Below are positions 1 to 7,879 of a DNA stretch of 64,000 nucleotides, in pieces. Numbering within the stretch: position 1 is the first letter of the stretch; every line of letters begins with the position of its first letter. Source of the DNA: an uncultured Erythrobacter sp. (GTDB lineage: Bacteria > Pseudomonadota > Alphaproteobacteria > Sphingomonadales > Sphingomonadaceae); contig CANKYI010000002.1 in NCBI GenBank assembly GCA_947488085.1, positions 1 to 64,000 of the forward strand. The letters are read 5' to 3'. The notes below the pieces were generated by a model that did not search any database, was not told where the DNA came from, and saw only the letters and a list, made by a program, of their open reading frames with translations. Both the position numbers and the translations under genes were made by a program.

Positions 1-224
1 GAGAGCATCGTCGTCGCAAGCGGATAGGTGACCTGATCTTCGACGATGCGTGGAGCTTGCCCAGGATAATTCGAGCGAACCACAACTTGTACATCAGACA
101 GATCGGGGATCGCATCGACCGGCGTTGCGCGCACCGCCCAGAAGCCGGCGAGGGTGACCGCGATGGCCGCCAGAACGATGAAAAACCGATTGGCGATCGA
201 TGCGTCAATAATCCGCGCAATCAT
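1..224 (-). CDS. cusA: CusA/CzcA-family heavy-metal RND efflux pump, N-terminal part (cut by window edge)
   Basis: Only the first 74 codons are in the window; the gene runs off the left edge. The reverse strand reads MIARIIDASIANRFFIVLAA, followed by a hydrophobic first transmembrane helix and the CusA/CzcA signature stretch TPVDAIPDLSDVQVVV. Such proteins form the inner-membrane, proton-driven pump of a tripartite Cu(I)/Ag(I) (or Co/Zn/Cd) exporter. The ATG at 224 overlaps the stop of the upstream adaptor gene in an ATGA arrangement, so the two are translationally coupled. Copper/silver is inferred from the CusF domain on the adaptor; the metal-selecting residues lie outside the window. Confidence 0.9.
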   Translation of the reverse strand, partial: MIARIIDASIANRFFIVLAAIAVTLAGFWAVRATPVDAIPDLSDVQVVVRSNYPGQAPRIVEDQVTYPLATTML

Positions 225-1714
225 CGTTCGACCTTCCGAATGGACTCGATGCGCGGACCGGTGTCGTGCTGCGAGAACGTGAACTCGACATCGTCCCCCG
301 GTTCGAGACCCTCGACCAAAGAGGCGTCGGCCAGGGCGAACGGCATGACCATGCTCGGCCATTCGAGAGCGGGAACCGGCGCGTGATTGAGAGTGATCGA
401 AGCTCCGGCAATCTTTGTTATGCTTCCCGTGGCAGTGTAGGTTTTCATCTTTGCTGAGCCGTCCGACGCCATGCTTATGGTGCCATCGATCGACCTGACA
501 TCGATCCCGGCCAAACTCGCTTCAGAGTCGATCAGGAACTGACCCGAGGTGACGACTTGCTCGCCTTCGGCGAGGCCCCCGAGTATCTCGGTCCTGCCAT
601 TCGCCTCGCGCCCGATTTCGACCTCGGCAGGTAGGAAGGCCCCGTCATCCTGCTTGAGCATCACAAGATTGCGGCGTCCGGTTCGAATAACCGCCTCCGA
701 CGGCACCAGCAGAGCACGCCGTGTGTCGGGTGAGAGCGAAACTTGCGCGAACATGCCCGGCTTCAACCTGCCGCGCGGGTTCGGCAATTCAGCCCGGACG
801 GTGATCGTCCGGCTTGCTGTATCGGCGCTGGGCAAAATGGCCGTAATGCGCCCTGCAAATCGTTCATCGGAAAACGCTGCCAGAGTGGCGCTGACAGTTT
901 GACCCTGCCGTACATTTGCGGCCTGTGCCTCGGGCACTGAGGCTTCAAGCCATATCGGCGAGAAGCCTGTAATCTCGGCCAGTGTCTGACCTTCCATCAC
1001 CGTCATGCCTGGCCGCACGCCGAGCATGGTGACAGCGCCGCCTACCGGAGCCGTGACAGTGATCGTGTTTTGCGCTCTGCGTGTGCGTTCAACCGACGCG
1101 ATCATTGCGTCGGTCATGCCGAGCAGGCGCATGCGCTGCCGCATCGCGTCTGCAAGTGCCTGATCGCCGGTATCGAGCACGGCAATGTACTCACCCTGCG
1201 CACCGCCCCAGTCAGGGACGAGAATGTCGACTATCGGAGTGCCACGACCCACAACATCGTCCTGTGCTAGGCCATAGGTGCGTTGGACATATCCGCCCGC
1301 TCTTGGCTGGACGATGGCGACATCTCGGCTGTTGTAGGCCAGGACGCCCGTCACGGTGATTTCCGGCTCGAGAACTCCGAACTCCGCCGCTGCCGTGCGA
1401 ATGCCGAAATTCTGGACAAGGCCCGGATCAATCCGGACGCCCGCTTCGGCGGCTTCTCCCGCGCATTTGGGTACCAGCATCATGTCCATGAAGGGCGACT
1501 TGCCAGGTTCGTCAAAGCGCTGTCCGGGCACCATCGGATCGTACCAGTAGAGCACGTCCTCGCACTCTGCCGCATCGGAACCGGACATCCCACCCTCGCT
1601 CTCACCGCCTATAAGCGAGAGCGCATATCCCGCGCCGAGGCTGACAAGCGCGACGGCTGCGATGATTGCATAGGTTTGTTTTGAAAGGCCGGAGCCATTG
1701 ACCGCATCGCTCAT
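221..1714 (-). CDS. cusB: CusB-type periplasmic adaptor with N-terminal heavy-metal-binding domain and C-terminal CusF domain
   Basis: A 497-residue membrane-fusion protein linking the RND pump to the outer-membrane channel. An uncleaved N-terminal membrane anchor (about residues 12-36) is followed by a short heavy-metal-binding domain with the motif YWYDPMVPGQRFDEPGKSPF and the following MDMMLVP, then the barrel-sandwich/lipoyl and beta-barrel adaptor core. The last ~75 residues, beginning MKTYTATGSITKIAGASITL, look like a CusF copper chaperone fused to the adaptor; the typical W and M ligands are in EWPSMVMPF. The start at 1714 was chosen because this ATG overlaps the stop of the tolC-like gene (ATGA); a longer in-frame extension reaches into that gene and is rejected. 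Cu(I)/Ag(I) export is inferred from the fused CusF module. Confidence 0.92.
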   Translation of the reverse strand: MSDAVNGSGLSKQTYAIIAAVALVSLGAGYALSLIGGESEGGMSGSDAAECEDVLYWYDPMVPGQRFDEPGKSPFMDMMLVPKCAGEAAEAGVRIDPGLVQNFGIRTAAAEFGVLEPEITVTGVLAYNSRDVAIVQPRAGGYVQRTYGLAQDDVVGRGTPIVDILVPDWGGAQGEYIAVLDTGDQALADAMRQRMRLLGMTDAMIASVERTRRAQNTITVTAPVGGAVTMLGVRPGMTVMEGQTLAEITGFSPIWLEASVPEAQAANVRQGQTVSATLAAFSDERFAGRITAILPSADTASRTITVRAELPNPRGRLKPGMFAQVSLSPDTRRALLVPSEAVIRTGRRNLVMLKQDDGAFLPAEVEIGREANGRTEILGGLAEGEQVVTSGQFLIDSEASLAGIDVRSIDGTISMASDGSAKMKTYTATGSITKIAGASITLNHAPVPALEWPSMVMPFALADASLVEGLEPGDDVEFTFSQHDTGPRIESIRKVER

Positions 1715-2946
1715 GGCTGTTGCTCCCCATAGGTCAGGCGAAGCATCTCGGCCCATTCCACTGTGACCGCTTCGCGTTCGAAGATTTCAAGATCGAGCAG
1801 AGCCAGATCTGCCTTTGCTGCAATCACATCGATCAGGTCTGCGTTTCCGGCAGCAAAGCTCGCCGTTTCCAGTTCAACCCTTTGCCGGGCCAGCGGCAGT
1901 AATTCATCGCGGGCGCGTTCCCATTGGCGCTTCGCGCTGCGCCATGAGGCGAAATCGGATTCGAATTGCACACGCAGTGCCCGCAAACGATCGTCGCGCT
2001 CTGCCTGCATAGCGGCGGCTTCTGCCTCGGCGGCACGAATGCGCGGCTTTTGACGTCGATCGGTAAAGATGGGCAGGGTAACCGATCCCATGACAGAGAA
2101 TGCGTCTCCGAAGGCAGGGTCGCGTCGGCCATAGTTCACGCTTACGCCGAAGTCGGGGCGCAACTCGGCGCGCGCGAGACCGGCGTTCGCTTCTGCGCGT
2201 CCGGTGGCCGCATCTGCAAGACGGATGACTGGGTTAAGGTCCAGAGCTTGCTCGAGGCTGCCGCTGTCGACATTGGCTGCCGGCGCTTCACCCGCGATGG
2301 TAGGACTGTCCGTTCGAATGTAGCTGGCCAGCATAGCGCGTGCAGCGTCGCGTTCGGCTTCTATTCGCGTTATCGCATCCTCGATCACAAGGAGCTCGCG
2401 GCGAATGGCAAGGCTCTCAGCCGGACGCGCTGACCCCGACGCGACAGCGCTGTTTGCCACTGGCTGAAGCCTGCGCAGATCGCTCAGCGCCGTATGGGCG
2501 AAGGCGAGCTTCTCCTCGGCATAGTACAAGTCGATCCAGGCGGTTGATGTGGCGATGTCGGTCCGCTGCTGCGCAACTCCAAGCCGCATTTCTGCGACCG
2601 CGACGTCTGAGTCCGCGACGCCTCGACGGGCTCTTCGCCGTGCAAGGTTTGGGATTGGTTGCTCAACACCAATAGCTATCTGCGTTGGAAGCTGGCGATC
2701 AAACTCGAACGCTACAGGCCCGGTGATTGGTAGGTTTGCAATCCCGCCACGCAAAACAGGATCGGGCAACTCATCTGCGGCTTGCGAGGCATCTCGCGTG
2801 CCGTCGATACGCAATTGCGCCGCCTCGAGCAGCGGCTGATCTTCGCGCGCTGCCCGCAAAGCTTCTTCATAGCCAACCGGCTGCGCGAGCACGACCTGCG
2901 CCGGTATCAGCGTGGCGGCAAGAATGCCGCTTATGGACCATTTCAT
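1711..2946 (-). CDS. cusC: TolC/CusC-family outer-membrane efflux protein
   Basis: A 411-residue outer-membrane factor forming the exit duct of the CusABC pump. It starts with a signal peptide (MKWSISGILAATLIPAQVVLA, cleavage after AQA-like residues) and then shows the long alpha-helical, Ala/Arg/Glu-rich pattern of TolC proteins, including the second repeat near FGVSVNYGRRDPAFGDAFSV and the closing helix VELETASFAAGNADLIDVIA. It is the first gene of the visible tolC-cusB-cusA operon, with 4-base overlaps at both junctions. A GAGA-type ribosome-binding site lies just before the ATG at 2946. It is shorter than E. coli TolC but within the range of alphaproteobacterial CusC proteins. Confidence 0.9.
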   Translation of the reverse strand: MKWSISGILAATLIPAQVVLAQPVGYEEALRAAREDQPLLEAAQLRIDGTRDASQAADELPDPVLRGGIANLPITGPVAFEFDRQLPTQIAIGVEQPIPNLARRRARRGVADSDVAVAEMRLGVAQQRTDIATSTAWIDLYYAEEKLAFAHTALSDLRRLQPVANSAVASGSARPAESLAIRRELLVIEDAITRIEAERDAARAMLASYIRTDSPTIAGEAPAANVDSGSLEQALDLNPVIRLADAATGRAEANAGLARAELRPDFGVSVNYGRRDPAFGDAFSVMGSVTLPIFTDRRQKPRIRAAEAEAAAMQAERDDRLRALRVQFESDFASWRSAKRQWERARDELLPLARQRVELETASFAAGNADLIDVIAAKADLALLDLEIFEREAVTVEWAEMLRLTYGEQQP

Positions 2947-3070
2947 GGGAATTTCTCACTCGATGTAAGGGATGCGCACGTCCGGCAGCCCATCACTGCT
3001 CGTTGATAAGCAGTGACGCGCGCAGAGAGCATCTCAACAAGGGGCCGACAGCCCCGCTGTTACATTGGAG

Positions 3071-3438
3071 TTAGAAACGCGGAGGCGGGTAGTCAGGCGG
3101 AAACGCTCGACCAGCCAATGGATCAGTCACCGCCGCAAAAAACTGTATGGAACTAGAAGGAAAGTTGTTGGAAAGGTTGGGAAGGGTGTTCCCCATCAGA
3201 ACCGGAGCAACGGCGTTCATGGAAAGCATGCACTTTAACGACATGTCATCACAAGGGTCATCTTGATCGTGACCTGCGCGGCCGGAATGATCCGATGCGT
3301 GTGAAGCGTGATGCTTCATCTTGGCGCAGTCCGCCAAGGTCATAGTCTCAGCTTGGGCAGCGATGCAGCCTCGGCCGAAACCTGAAAAATCAGGCCTAGG
3401 CACATTAGAACTGCAATGATGTTCCCGAAAACACGCAT
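3071..3438 (-). pseudogene. small His/Met/Cys-rich exported protein of the copper operon, split by a one-base frameshift
   Basis: Reading the minus strand from ATG 3438 gives MRVFGNIIAVLMCLGLIFQV then SAEAA, a good signal peptide, but that frame stops after about 33 codons. The mature part lies one frame over: it reads AETMTLADCAKMKHHASHAS, then a run rich in His, Asp, Cys and Met (DDPCDDMSLKCMLSMNAVAP) and ends FPPDYPPPRF at 3071. Adding one base to the GGG run at 3355-3357 (CCC on the coding strand) joins signal and mature part without loss. Small metal-binding exported proteins of this kind often precede tolC in sphingomonad cus operons. Another in-frame ATG at 3519 could lengthen the N-terminus. 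It may be a true mutation or a sequencing error. Confidence 0.6.
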
Positions 3439-3914
3439 TGCCGAGACATAGGTGACAAGCGCTTTCCCGACAAGGCGAAAAGTCTGAATAGGCAAGTTGT
3501 TCTGGGTAATGGATCTCATGTTTATGTCGGTTGCGGCATTCTCAAACTCGACATGAAACTGTAATCACCAACCTCCGATTTCAATCCGTTCAGTCCACCA
3601 AAATCAAAATTCAGAGGTACTATTGAACAAGTCAGCGGGCTGTTTTGTGGTCCTTTTGATATTAACGCACGGGAATATGCTTATTTTTCAGAGGTATAGA
3701 GTTTTAATTCGAGTCCTCTTCTGGGCACCATTTACTCATTCATGATAGTCCGCTTGCGGTTGAAAAAACCCCAGAAATCTGCCAATAATGGTCAGTTTCT
3801 GGCCGTTGGCGTTCGTCAAAGTTCGTCCACAGCTGGGGCTCTTGGGGGCCGCGGTGGGGGCTCCTCAAGCAAATAGAGGGCAATTTATGCCAATTTTGAC
3901 GAGAAAGGCCCCCA
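3439..3914. other. intergenic stretch left of the integrase: att-like site and inverted repeats
   Basis: No convincing gene. It separates the copper operon from the integrase. It contains the tRNA-3'-end-like sequence ending CTGGGCACCA (3709-3730), an inverted repeat CCAGAAA / TTTCTGG (3771-3777 / 3796-3802), and a 9-bp inverted repeat next to the integrase start. These are reported separately. Confidence 0.6.
3709..3723 (+). repeat. putative attL: tRNA 3'-end-like core, 15-bp direct repeat with 18157-18171
   Basis: The sequence TCGAGTCCTCTTCTG is followed by GGCACCA, so together it reads like a T-loop, acceptor strand and CCA end of a tRNA. No matching 5' half of a tRNA lies upstream. The same 15 bases recur at 18157-18171, next to a decayed integrase. 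Position 190 bp upstream of a P4-type integrase is where attL is expected. Confidence 0.5.
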
Positions 3915-3915
3915 A
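3842..3915. repeat. 9-bp inverted repeat flanking the integrase ribosome-binding region
   Basis: TTGGGGGCC at 3842-3850 is the exact reverse complement of GGCCCCCAA at 3907-3915. The second arm touches the A of the integrase ATG. It could be a recombinase arm site or an operator or translation-blocking hairpin for the integrase; the sequence alone does not decide. Confidence 0.45.
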
Positions 3916-5135
3916 TGCCTCTAACGGACAATGCTATTCGTGCCGCTAAGCCACGGGAAAAGAACTGGAAACTGTCAGATGAGAAGGGTCTCTACCTGCT
4001 CATCACTCCTAAGGGTTCAAAGCGGTGGAACCTAAAGTTTCGATTCGCAGGCAAGGAGAAGAAGCTATCGCTAGGCCTCTATCCTGATTTGAGCCTCAAA
4101 GAGGCGCGGCGATTGCGCGATGAAGCTAGAAGCGAATTGGCGCTGGGAACTGATCCAGCGCGTCGCAAGCAAGAAGAGAAGGCGGCGGCAAAGCTTGGCG
4201 CTGAGAACAGCTTTGAGGCGGTTGCCGAGGAATATCTCGAAAAGCGTGAGAAAGAGGGCTTGGCAGAGACAACCCTATCGAAGAACCGCTGGTTTCTAGA
4301 TCAGCTGCGTCCGAGCATTGGAAAGCTACCCATTGCCGACATAACCCCGCGAGAAGTGCTGCAAGCGCTCAAAAAGGTCGAGAACGCTGGGAAGCGAGAA
4401 ACAGCCAATCGTATGCGCTCTTTTGCCAGCCGCGTGTTTCGCTACGCGGTCGCCACGGCACGCGCCGAGTCTGACCCTGCCCATGCCTTGAGAGGTGCGT
4501 TAGCGGCTCCGGTTGTGAAACACTTTGCTGCGATCACTGATGCGGCGCGGCTGGGAGAGCTTCTAAGGGCCATCGACGGCTATTCCGGCGAGCCTGCAAC
4601 AATGATTGCGCTCAAGCTAACCCCTCATGTGTTTCAGCGCCCGGGCGAAGTTCGTAAAATGCGCTGGGCTGAATTGGACCTAGAGAAGGCGATTTGGATC
4701 ATTCCCGCCAGTCGAATGAAGCAGCGGCAAGACGATCACGCAGTGCCGCTATCGAGGCAATCGATTGAGCTTTTGCGTTCGATGCAGACTATCTCCAGTC
4801 ACTCTGATTACGTCTTTCCGTCTGCTCGCACCAAGCTTCGACCAATGTCAGAGAACGCAATCAACGGCGCGCTTAGGCGGCTGGGCTTCGCGGGGAGCGA
4901 GATGACTGCACACGGTTTCAGAACAACGGCTAGTTCTTTGCTCAACGAGTCTGGAAAGTGGAACCCAGACGCAATCGAACGCGCACTTTCTCATAAAGAC
5001 AAGAACGCGGTTCGTGGAACTTATAACCGTTCGCCATACTGGAAAGAGCGTGTCGAATTGGCTCAATGGTGGAGTAACTATCTCTATCAGCTCAGAGAAG
5101 GCGGAGAGGTATTGCCCTTCGCTAAGCGTGGATAA
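3915..5135 (+). CDS. P4-type tyrosine integrase (DUF4102 arm-binding domain)
   Basis: A 406-residue site-specific recombinase. Residues ~1-85 form the arm-type DNA-binding domain (LTDNAIRAAKPREKNWKLSD, GLYLLITPKGSKRWNLKFRF, LSLGLYPDLSLKEAR), then a SAM-like core-binding domain (EAVAEEYLEKREKEGLAETT). The catalytic domain shows the first Arg in FQRPGEVRKMRW, the HGFRTT box (H-x-x-R), a later His in ALSHKD and the nucleophilic Tyr in GTYNRSPYWKERVELAQWW. Such integrases insert islands into tRNA genes and usually sit beside the attachment site, as here. Length is typical and all catalytic residues are present, so it is probably active. Two decayed relatives lie at 17.5 and 18.5 kb. Confidence 0.95.
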   Translation: MPLTDNAIRAAKPREKNWKLSDEKGLYLLITPKGSKRWNLKFRFAGKEKKLSLGLYPDLSLKEARRLRDEARSELALGTDPARRKQEEKAAAKLGAENSFEAVAEEYLEKREKEGLAETTLSKNRWFLDQLRPSIGKLPIADITPREVLQALKKVENAGKRETANRMRSFASRVFRYAVATARAESDPAHALRGALAAPVVKHFAAITDAARLGELLRAIDGYSGEPATMIALKLTPHVFQRPGEVRKMRWAELDLEKAIWIIPASRMKQRQDDHAVPLSRQSIELLRSMQTISSHSDYVFPSARTKLRPMSENAINGALRRLGFAGSEMTAHGFRTTASSLLNESGKWNPDAIERALSHKDKNAVRGTYNRSPYWKERVELAQWWSNYLYQLREGGEVLPFAKRG

Positions 5136-5174
5136 CGGACTCGACATTGCAGCTTCCCGGCTCAACTATGAGGC

Positions 5175-5867
5175 GTGGATAAAGTTCGCGAATCTCACAT
5201 TAAATTGCGACTTGAGCATTTGGACGCAAAAACGATGCGCTCGATTGAGACTGCATTTCGATCAATGTTTGCTCAGCATGGAAAGCGGAGAATCCTCGCA
5301 TCGGGCGCAACCTTGCTTGCATCGATTGAGCTGATCGAAGACCTCGCAAACAAGTATCTGGATCAAGCCTTAGAAGCGGTATGCAAAGTCTCGAAAGAGG
5401 AAGAAGCATTCGTTTTGGTCGCTAATCACTTCTCAGCGATCTTGCGAACCCTTGAGGGGCAGAATGCTCGAGCCGCAAGGCAAGCTTGTGGCGGACCGAG
5501 CCGTCCTCCGAACCCAGACATTTTGAGCGCAAGCGAGGCAAAATTCTTGAAGGCCCAAGACATGTTGCTTCAGCGCCTCGAGATTGAGCGCATTGACTTT
5601 ATTGAGCAAGAAGCCCCTGATGAAAAAACGCCCTCGGCAACCATCAAGGTTAAGAGCGCTGGTGGAAAGCCTCTTGCAAAGCACTGGGATGCAATGTGGG
5701 CGGAGATTGCTACAAACCTTTGGAACGGTGACCTCAAACCGGAGAGCCAAGCCGATATTAAGCGAGCCATGTTTGATTGGCTTAGTTCAAATGGAATTGA
5801 TGCTGGCGAAACTGCCGTGGCCGAACGCGCGCGAGCTCTGTGGCAGCGTATGGAAGCTGATGACTAG
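5175..5867 (+). CDS. uncharacterised helical protein between integrase and AlpA
   Basis: A 230-residue soluble protein of unknown function with no signal peptide or membrane segment. It is rich in Ala, Glu, Lys and Leu and likely mostly helical. The GTG at 5175 follows an in-frame TGA directly; an ATG at 5235 is a possible later start. The C-terminal part (KRAMFDWLSSNGIDAGETAV, then AERARALWQRMEADD) resembles the tail of small proteins found on integrative elements, where a domain with an internal gap ends in a W-x-x-M helix. It lies 40 bp after the integrase in the same direction and probably belongs to the same element. I do not recognise the family. Confidence 0.6.
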   Translation: MDKVRESHIKLRLEHLDAKTMRSIETAFRSMFAQHGKRRILASGATLLASIELIEDLANKYLDQALEAVCKVSKEEEAFVLVANHFSAILRTLEGQNARAARQACGGPSRPPNPDILSASEAKFLKAQDMLLQRLEIERIDFIEQEAPDEKTPSATIKVKSAGGKPLAKHWDAMWAEIATNLWNGDLKPESQADIKRAMFDWLSSNGIDAGETAVAERARALWQRMEADD

Positions 5868-5870
5868 TTT

Positions 5871-5894
5871 CCGAACCTTTCCGAACCTTTCCGA
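5871..5894. repeat. short tandem repeat CCGAACCTTT
   Basis: Two perfect 10-bp units (CCGAACCTTT at 5871-5880 and 5881-5890) and the start of a third (CCGA) lie immediately after the stop of the preceding gene and about 80 bp before the AlpA gene. Iteron-like repeats in this position could bind the excisionase or act in its promoter. Confidence 0.5.
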
Positions 5895-5969
5895 GCGATT
5901 CAAACTCTAGATTCGTTGATGCATGTTTGTGCCCGCTGGTGATTGCCAGCTCTCAAATGGAGCACACAC

Positions 5970-6137
5970 ATGGAACCTCTCCTCGTTTCAACCAACGAAG
6001 CCGCAAAGGCCCTGAACCTTGGCCGCACTTCGATCTATGAACTGATCAAGCAAGACAAGCTTGAAAGCCGCAAGATGGGCCGTCGTCGTATGGTTACGAC
6101 CGCTTCGATCCACCGTTTGGTGGATTGCAAGGATTAG
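5970..6137 (+). CDS. AlpA/excisionase-family helix-turn-helix protein
   Basis: A 55-residue DNA-binding protein: STNEAAKALNLGRTSIYELI is a typical MerR/AlpA-type winged helix recognition unit, followed by the wing KMGRRRMVTTASIHRLVD. Proteins of this size act as recombination directionality factors or as activators of excision in P4-like islands. The ATG at 5970 was chosen because GGAG stands 7 bases upstream; a TTG at 5943 would add nine unlikely residues. The next gene starts 4 bp after the stop, so the two are probably co-transcribed and coupled with the recombinase that follows. Confidence 0.85.
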   Translation: MEPLLVSTNEAAKALNLGRTSIYELIKQDKLESRKMGRRRMVTTASIHRLVDCKD

Positions 6138-6141
6138 CTCG

Positions 6142-6621
6142 ATGCCGGTGCGCCGACTCAATCCCAACAAGGTGAAGATCTACTTTAGCTATACTGCGAG
6201 CGAGCTGGCCCAATGCCTTGGCGTGCACAAGAACACCGTGCGCAATTGGCAGCGCGAAGGGCTGGAGCCGGTTGACGATAGCCGCCCGTATCTATTCCAA
6301 GGAGCAACCGTTCGTTCTTTTCTCAAGAGCCGCCGTGCCAGGCGCAAACGCACTTGTCCCGATGGCACGCTCTATTGCGTCTCTTGTCGCGAACCGCGCA
6401 AACCCGTTGATGGGATGCTCGACTACCTCCCTATGCGCGAGACAAGCGGAAACCTGCGAGGCATTTGCGAGGTGTGTGAGCGGCTCATGCATCGCAGCAT
6501 CCGCAAAGCAGAAATCGAGGCCAAGATGCTCGATTGCGATGTCAAATTTCAGGAGGCCCCTTCAAGCCTAAGTGGGCTGGGCTCCCCTTCCGAAAATTGT
6601 GACTTGAATAAGGAAGTCTAG
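6142..6621 (+). CDS. HTH protein with a four-cysteine zinc-binding motif
   Basis: A 159-residue protein. The N-terminal part (FSYTASELAQCLGVHKNTVR, then NWQREGLEPVDDSRPYLFQG) is a MerR-like helix-turn-helix that also predicts the 'arrange-and-fold' wing. The middle part has two CxxC pairs, C79-x2-C82 and C109-x2-C112, separated by a basic stretch, which suggests a zinc ribbon. It stands between the AlpA-like gene and a tyrosine recombinase with gaps of 4 and 3 bp, so the three genes form one transcription unit. It may be a DNA-binding accessory factor of that recombinase. The start ATG at 6142 fits the tight spacing; an upstream in-frame extension runs through the AlpA gene and is rejected. 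Confidence 0.75.
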   Translation: MPVRRLNPNKVKIYFSYTASELAQCLGVHKNTVRNWQREGLEPVDDSRPYLFQGATVRSFLKSRRARRKRTCPDGTLYCVSCREPRKPVDGMLDYLPMRETSGNLRGICEVCERLMHRSIRKAEIEAKMLDCDVKFQEAPSSLSGLGSPSENCDLNKEV

Positions 6622-6624
6622 GTC

Positions 6625-7713
6625 ATGGCAAAACACAACGCTGCAAATGAGCGTATCAAGCGCGAATATTTTGCCTTCTTGAAGGAAGCGAAAGGCCGTG
6701 ATGTGGCCACGATTGACCGGGTGGCGCAATCGCTTGCACGCTTTGAAGCTTCGACGCGGCAGCAGGACTTTAAGCGCTTTCACAAGGAGCAAGCCGTTGC
6801 GTTCAAGAAACGGCTGGGAGAAGCCAAGAACGCAAAGACTGGCGATCAGCTTAGCAAAGCAACTGTTCAATCCATCTTGCGCGATCTCAAAGCCTTCTTT
6901 GAGTGGCTCTCACGTGAGCCCGGTTATCGCTCCCACTTGTCCTATTCGGATGCCGACTATTTCAATTTGAGTGACAAGGACAAAACTATTGCCCGCATAC
7001 CAAGAGAGAAGCGTGTGCCGTTGCTGGAACAAGTGGAGCGCGTGTTAGCGGCAATGCCAGCCGATACGGTGATTGAACGCCGCGACCGGGCTCTTGTCGC
7101 CTTTACCGCTATTACAGCCGCACGGGTCAACGCGCTGGCCAGCTTTTGCGTGGAGCACGTTGACTTAGAATACGGCGTGGTCAAACAAGATGCGCGCACG
7201 GTCCGCACGAAATTCGCAAAAACTTTTGAGACCTACTTTATGCCCGTTTGCGACGGTGCGTTGGAGATCGTAACCGATTGGGTGCGCGAACTTCGCGAGG
7301 AGAATTTGTTCGGTCCAACTGATCCGCTTTTTCCCGCTACACTAATGGGCATTGGTGAGAATGGCGGGTTCCAGCCGATTGGGCTTGCACGCAAGGGCTG
7401 GGCTTCGACCGGACCTATTCGGGATGTCTTTCACAAAGCCTTCGCGACGGCTGGTCTGCCCTATTACAACCCGCACTCCTTCCGAGATATGCTCGTGCGT
7501 CATGCCATGAGTTTGGACCTTTCGGTGATGGAAATGAAGGCTTGGAGTCAAAACCTGGGCCATTCCGATGTTCTCACAACTCTGACGAGCTATGGCAAAG
7601 TGCCTCCTCAAAAGCAGGGCGAATTGGTCCGGGCCTCTAGTGTTGGCGAGAGCGAAGGCCCCACTGACCGAGAGATGTTGGTGTATTTGCAAAAGCGGCT
7701 TGGCTCGCCCTGA
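6625..7713 (+). CDS. tyrosine-type site-specific recombinase, third gene of the AlpA/HTH-zinc trio
   Basis: A 362-residue integrase without the DUF4102 domain, so of a different lineage from the one at 3915. An N-terminal SAM-like core-binding domain (YFAFLKEAKGRDVATIDRVA) precedes the catalytic domain. Catalytic residues visible: Arg in ITAARVNALASF, H-x-x-R in NPHSFRDMLVRH, His in NLGHSDVLTTL and the Tyr in TSYGKVPPQ. It begins 3 bp after the zinc-motif gene. A second complete recombinase with its own small DNA-binding partners, inside an island that already has an integrase, suggests a separate nested element or an excision module. Confidence 0.9.
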   Translation: MAKHNAANERIKREYFAFLKEAKGRDVATIDRVAQSLARFEASTRQQDFKRFHKEQAVAFKKRLGEAKNAKTGDQLSKATVQSILRDLKAFFEWLSREPGYRSHLSYSDADYFNLSDKDKTIARIPREKRVPLLEQVERVLAAMPADTVIERRDRALVAFTAITAARVNALASFCVEHVDLEYGVVKQDARTVRTKFAKTFETYFMPVCDGALEIVTDWVRELREENLFGPTDPLFPATLMGIGENGGFQPIGLARKGWASTGPIRDVFHKAFATAGLPYYNPHSFRDMLVRHAMSLDLSVMEMKAWSQNLGHSDVLTTLTSYGKVPPQKQGELVRASSVGESEGPTDREMLVYLQKRLGSP

Positions 7714-7879
7714 CTGGTAGCGGAGTAGCTATTCAGAAAGCTGCCAGTCCGTTCACGACCCATTTGCGGAAATTGCCCGCAAACCCTCTCGGCAGTTCGA
7801 ATCCATGCTGCTCCGTGGCGAGGGTAGGGCGACCCACAACTAGCGGAGACGAGTTCGCATTAGACTGACAGCACCGTAT

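Noticed and set aside
3640-3730. complete tRNA gene ending in CTGGGCACCA
   Set aside because: Only the T-loop, acceptor strand and CCA are present. No GCCCAGA-like 5' strand, D arm or anticodon arm can be paired upstream, so it is treated as an attachment-site remnant.
7780-7830. T-arm-like sequence CAGTTCGAATCCATGCTG after the second recombinase
   Set aside because: The stem bases on the two sides do not pair and no acceptor stem is found.
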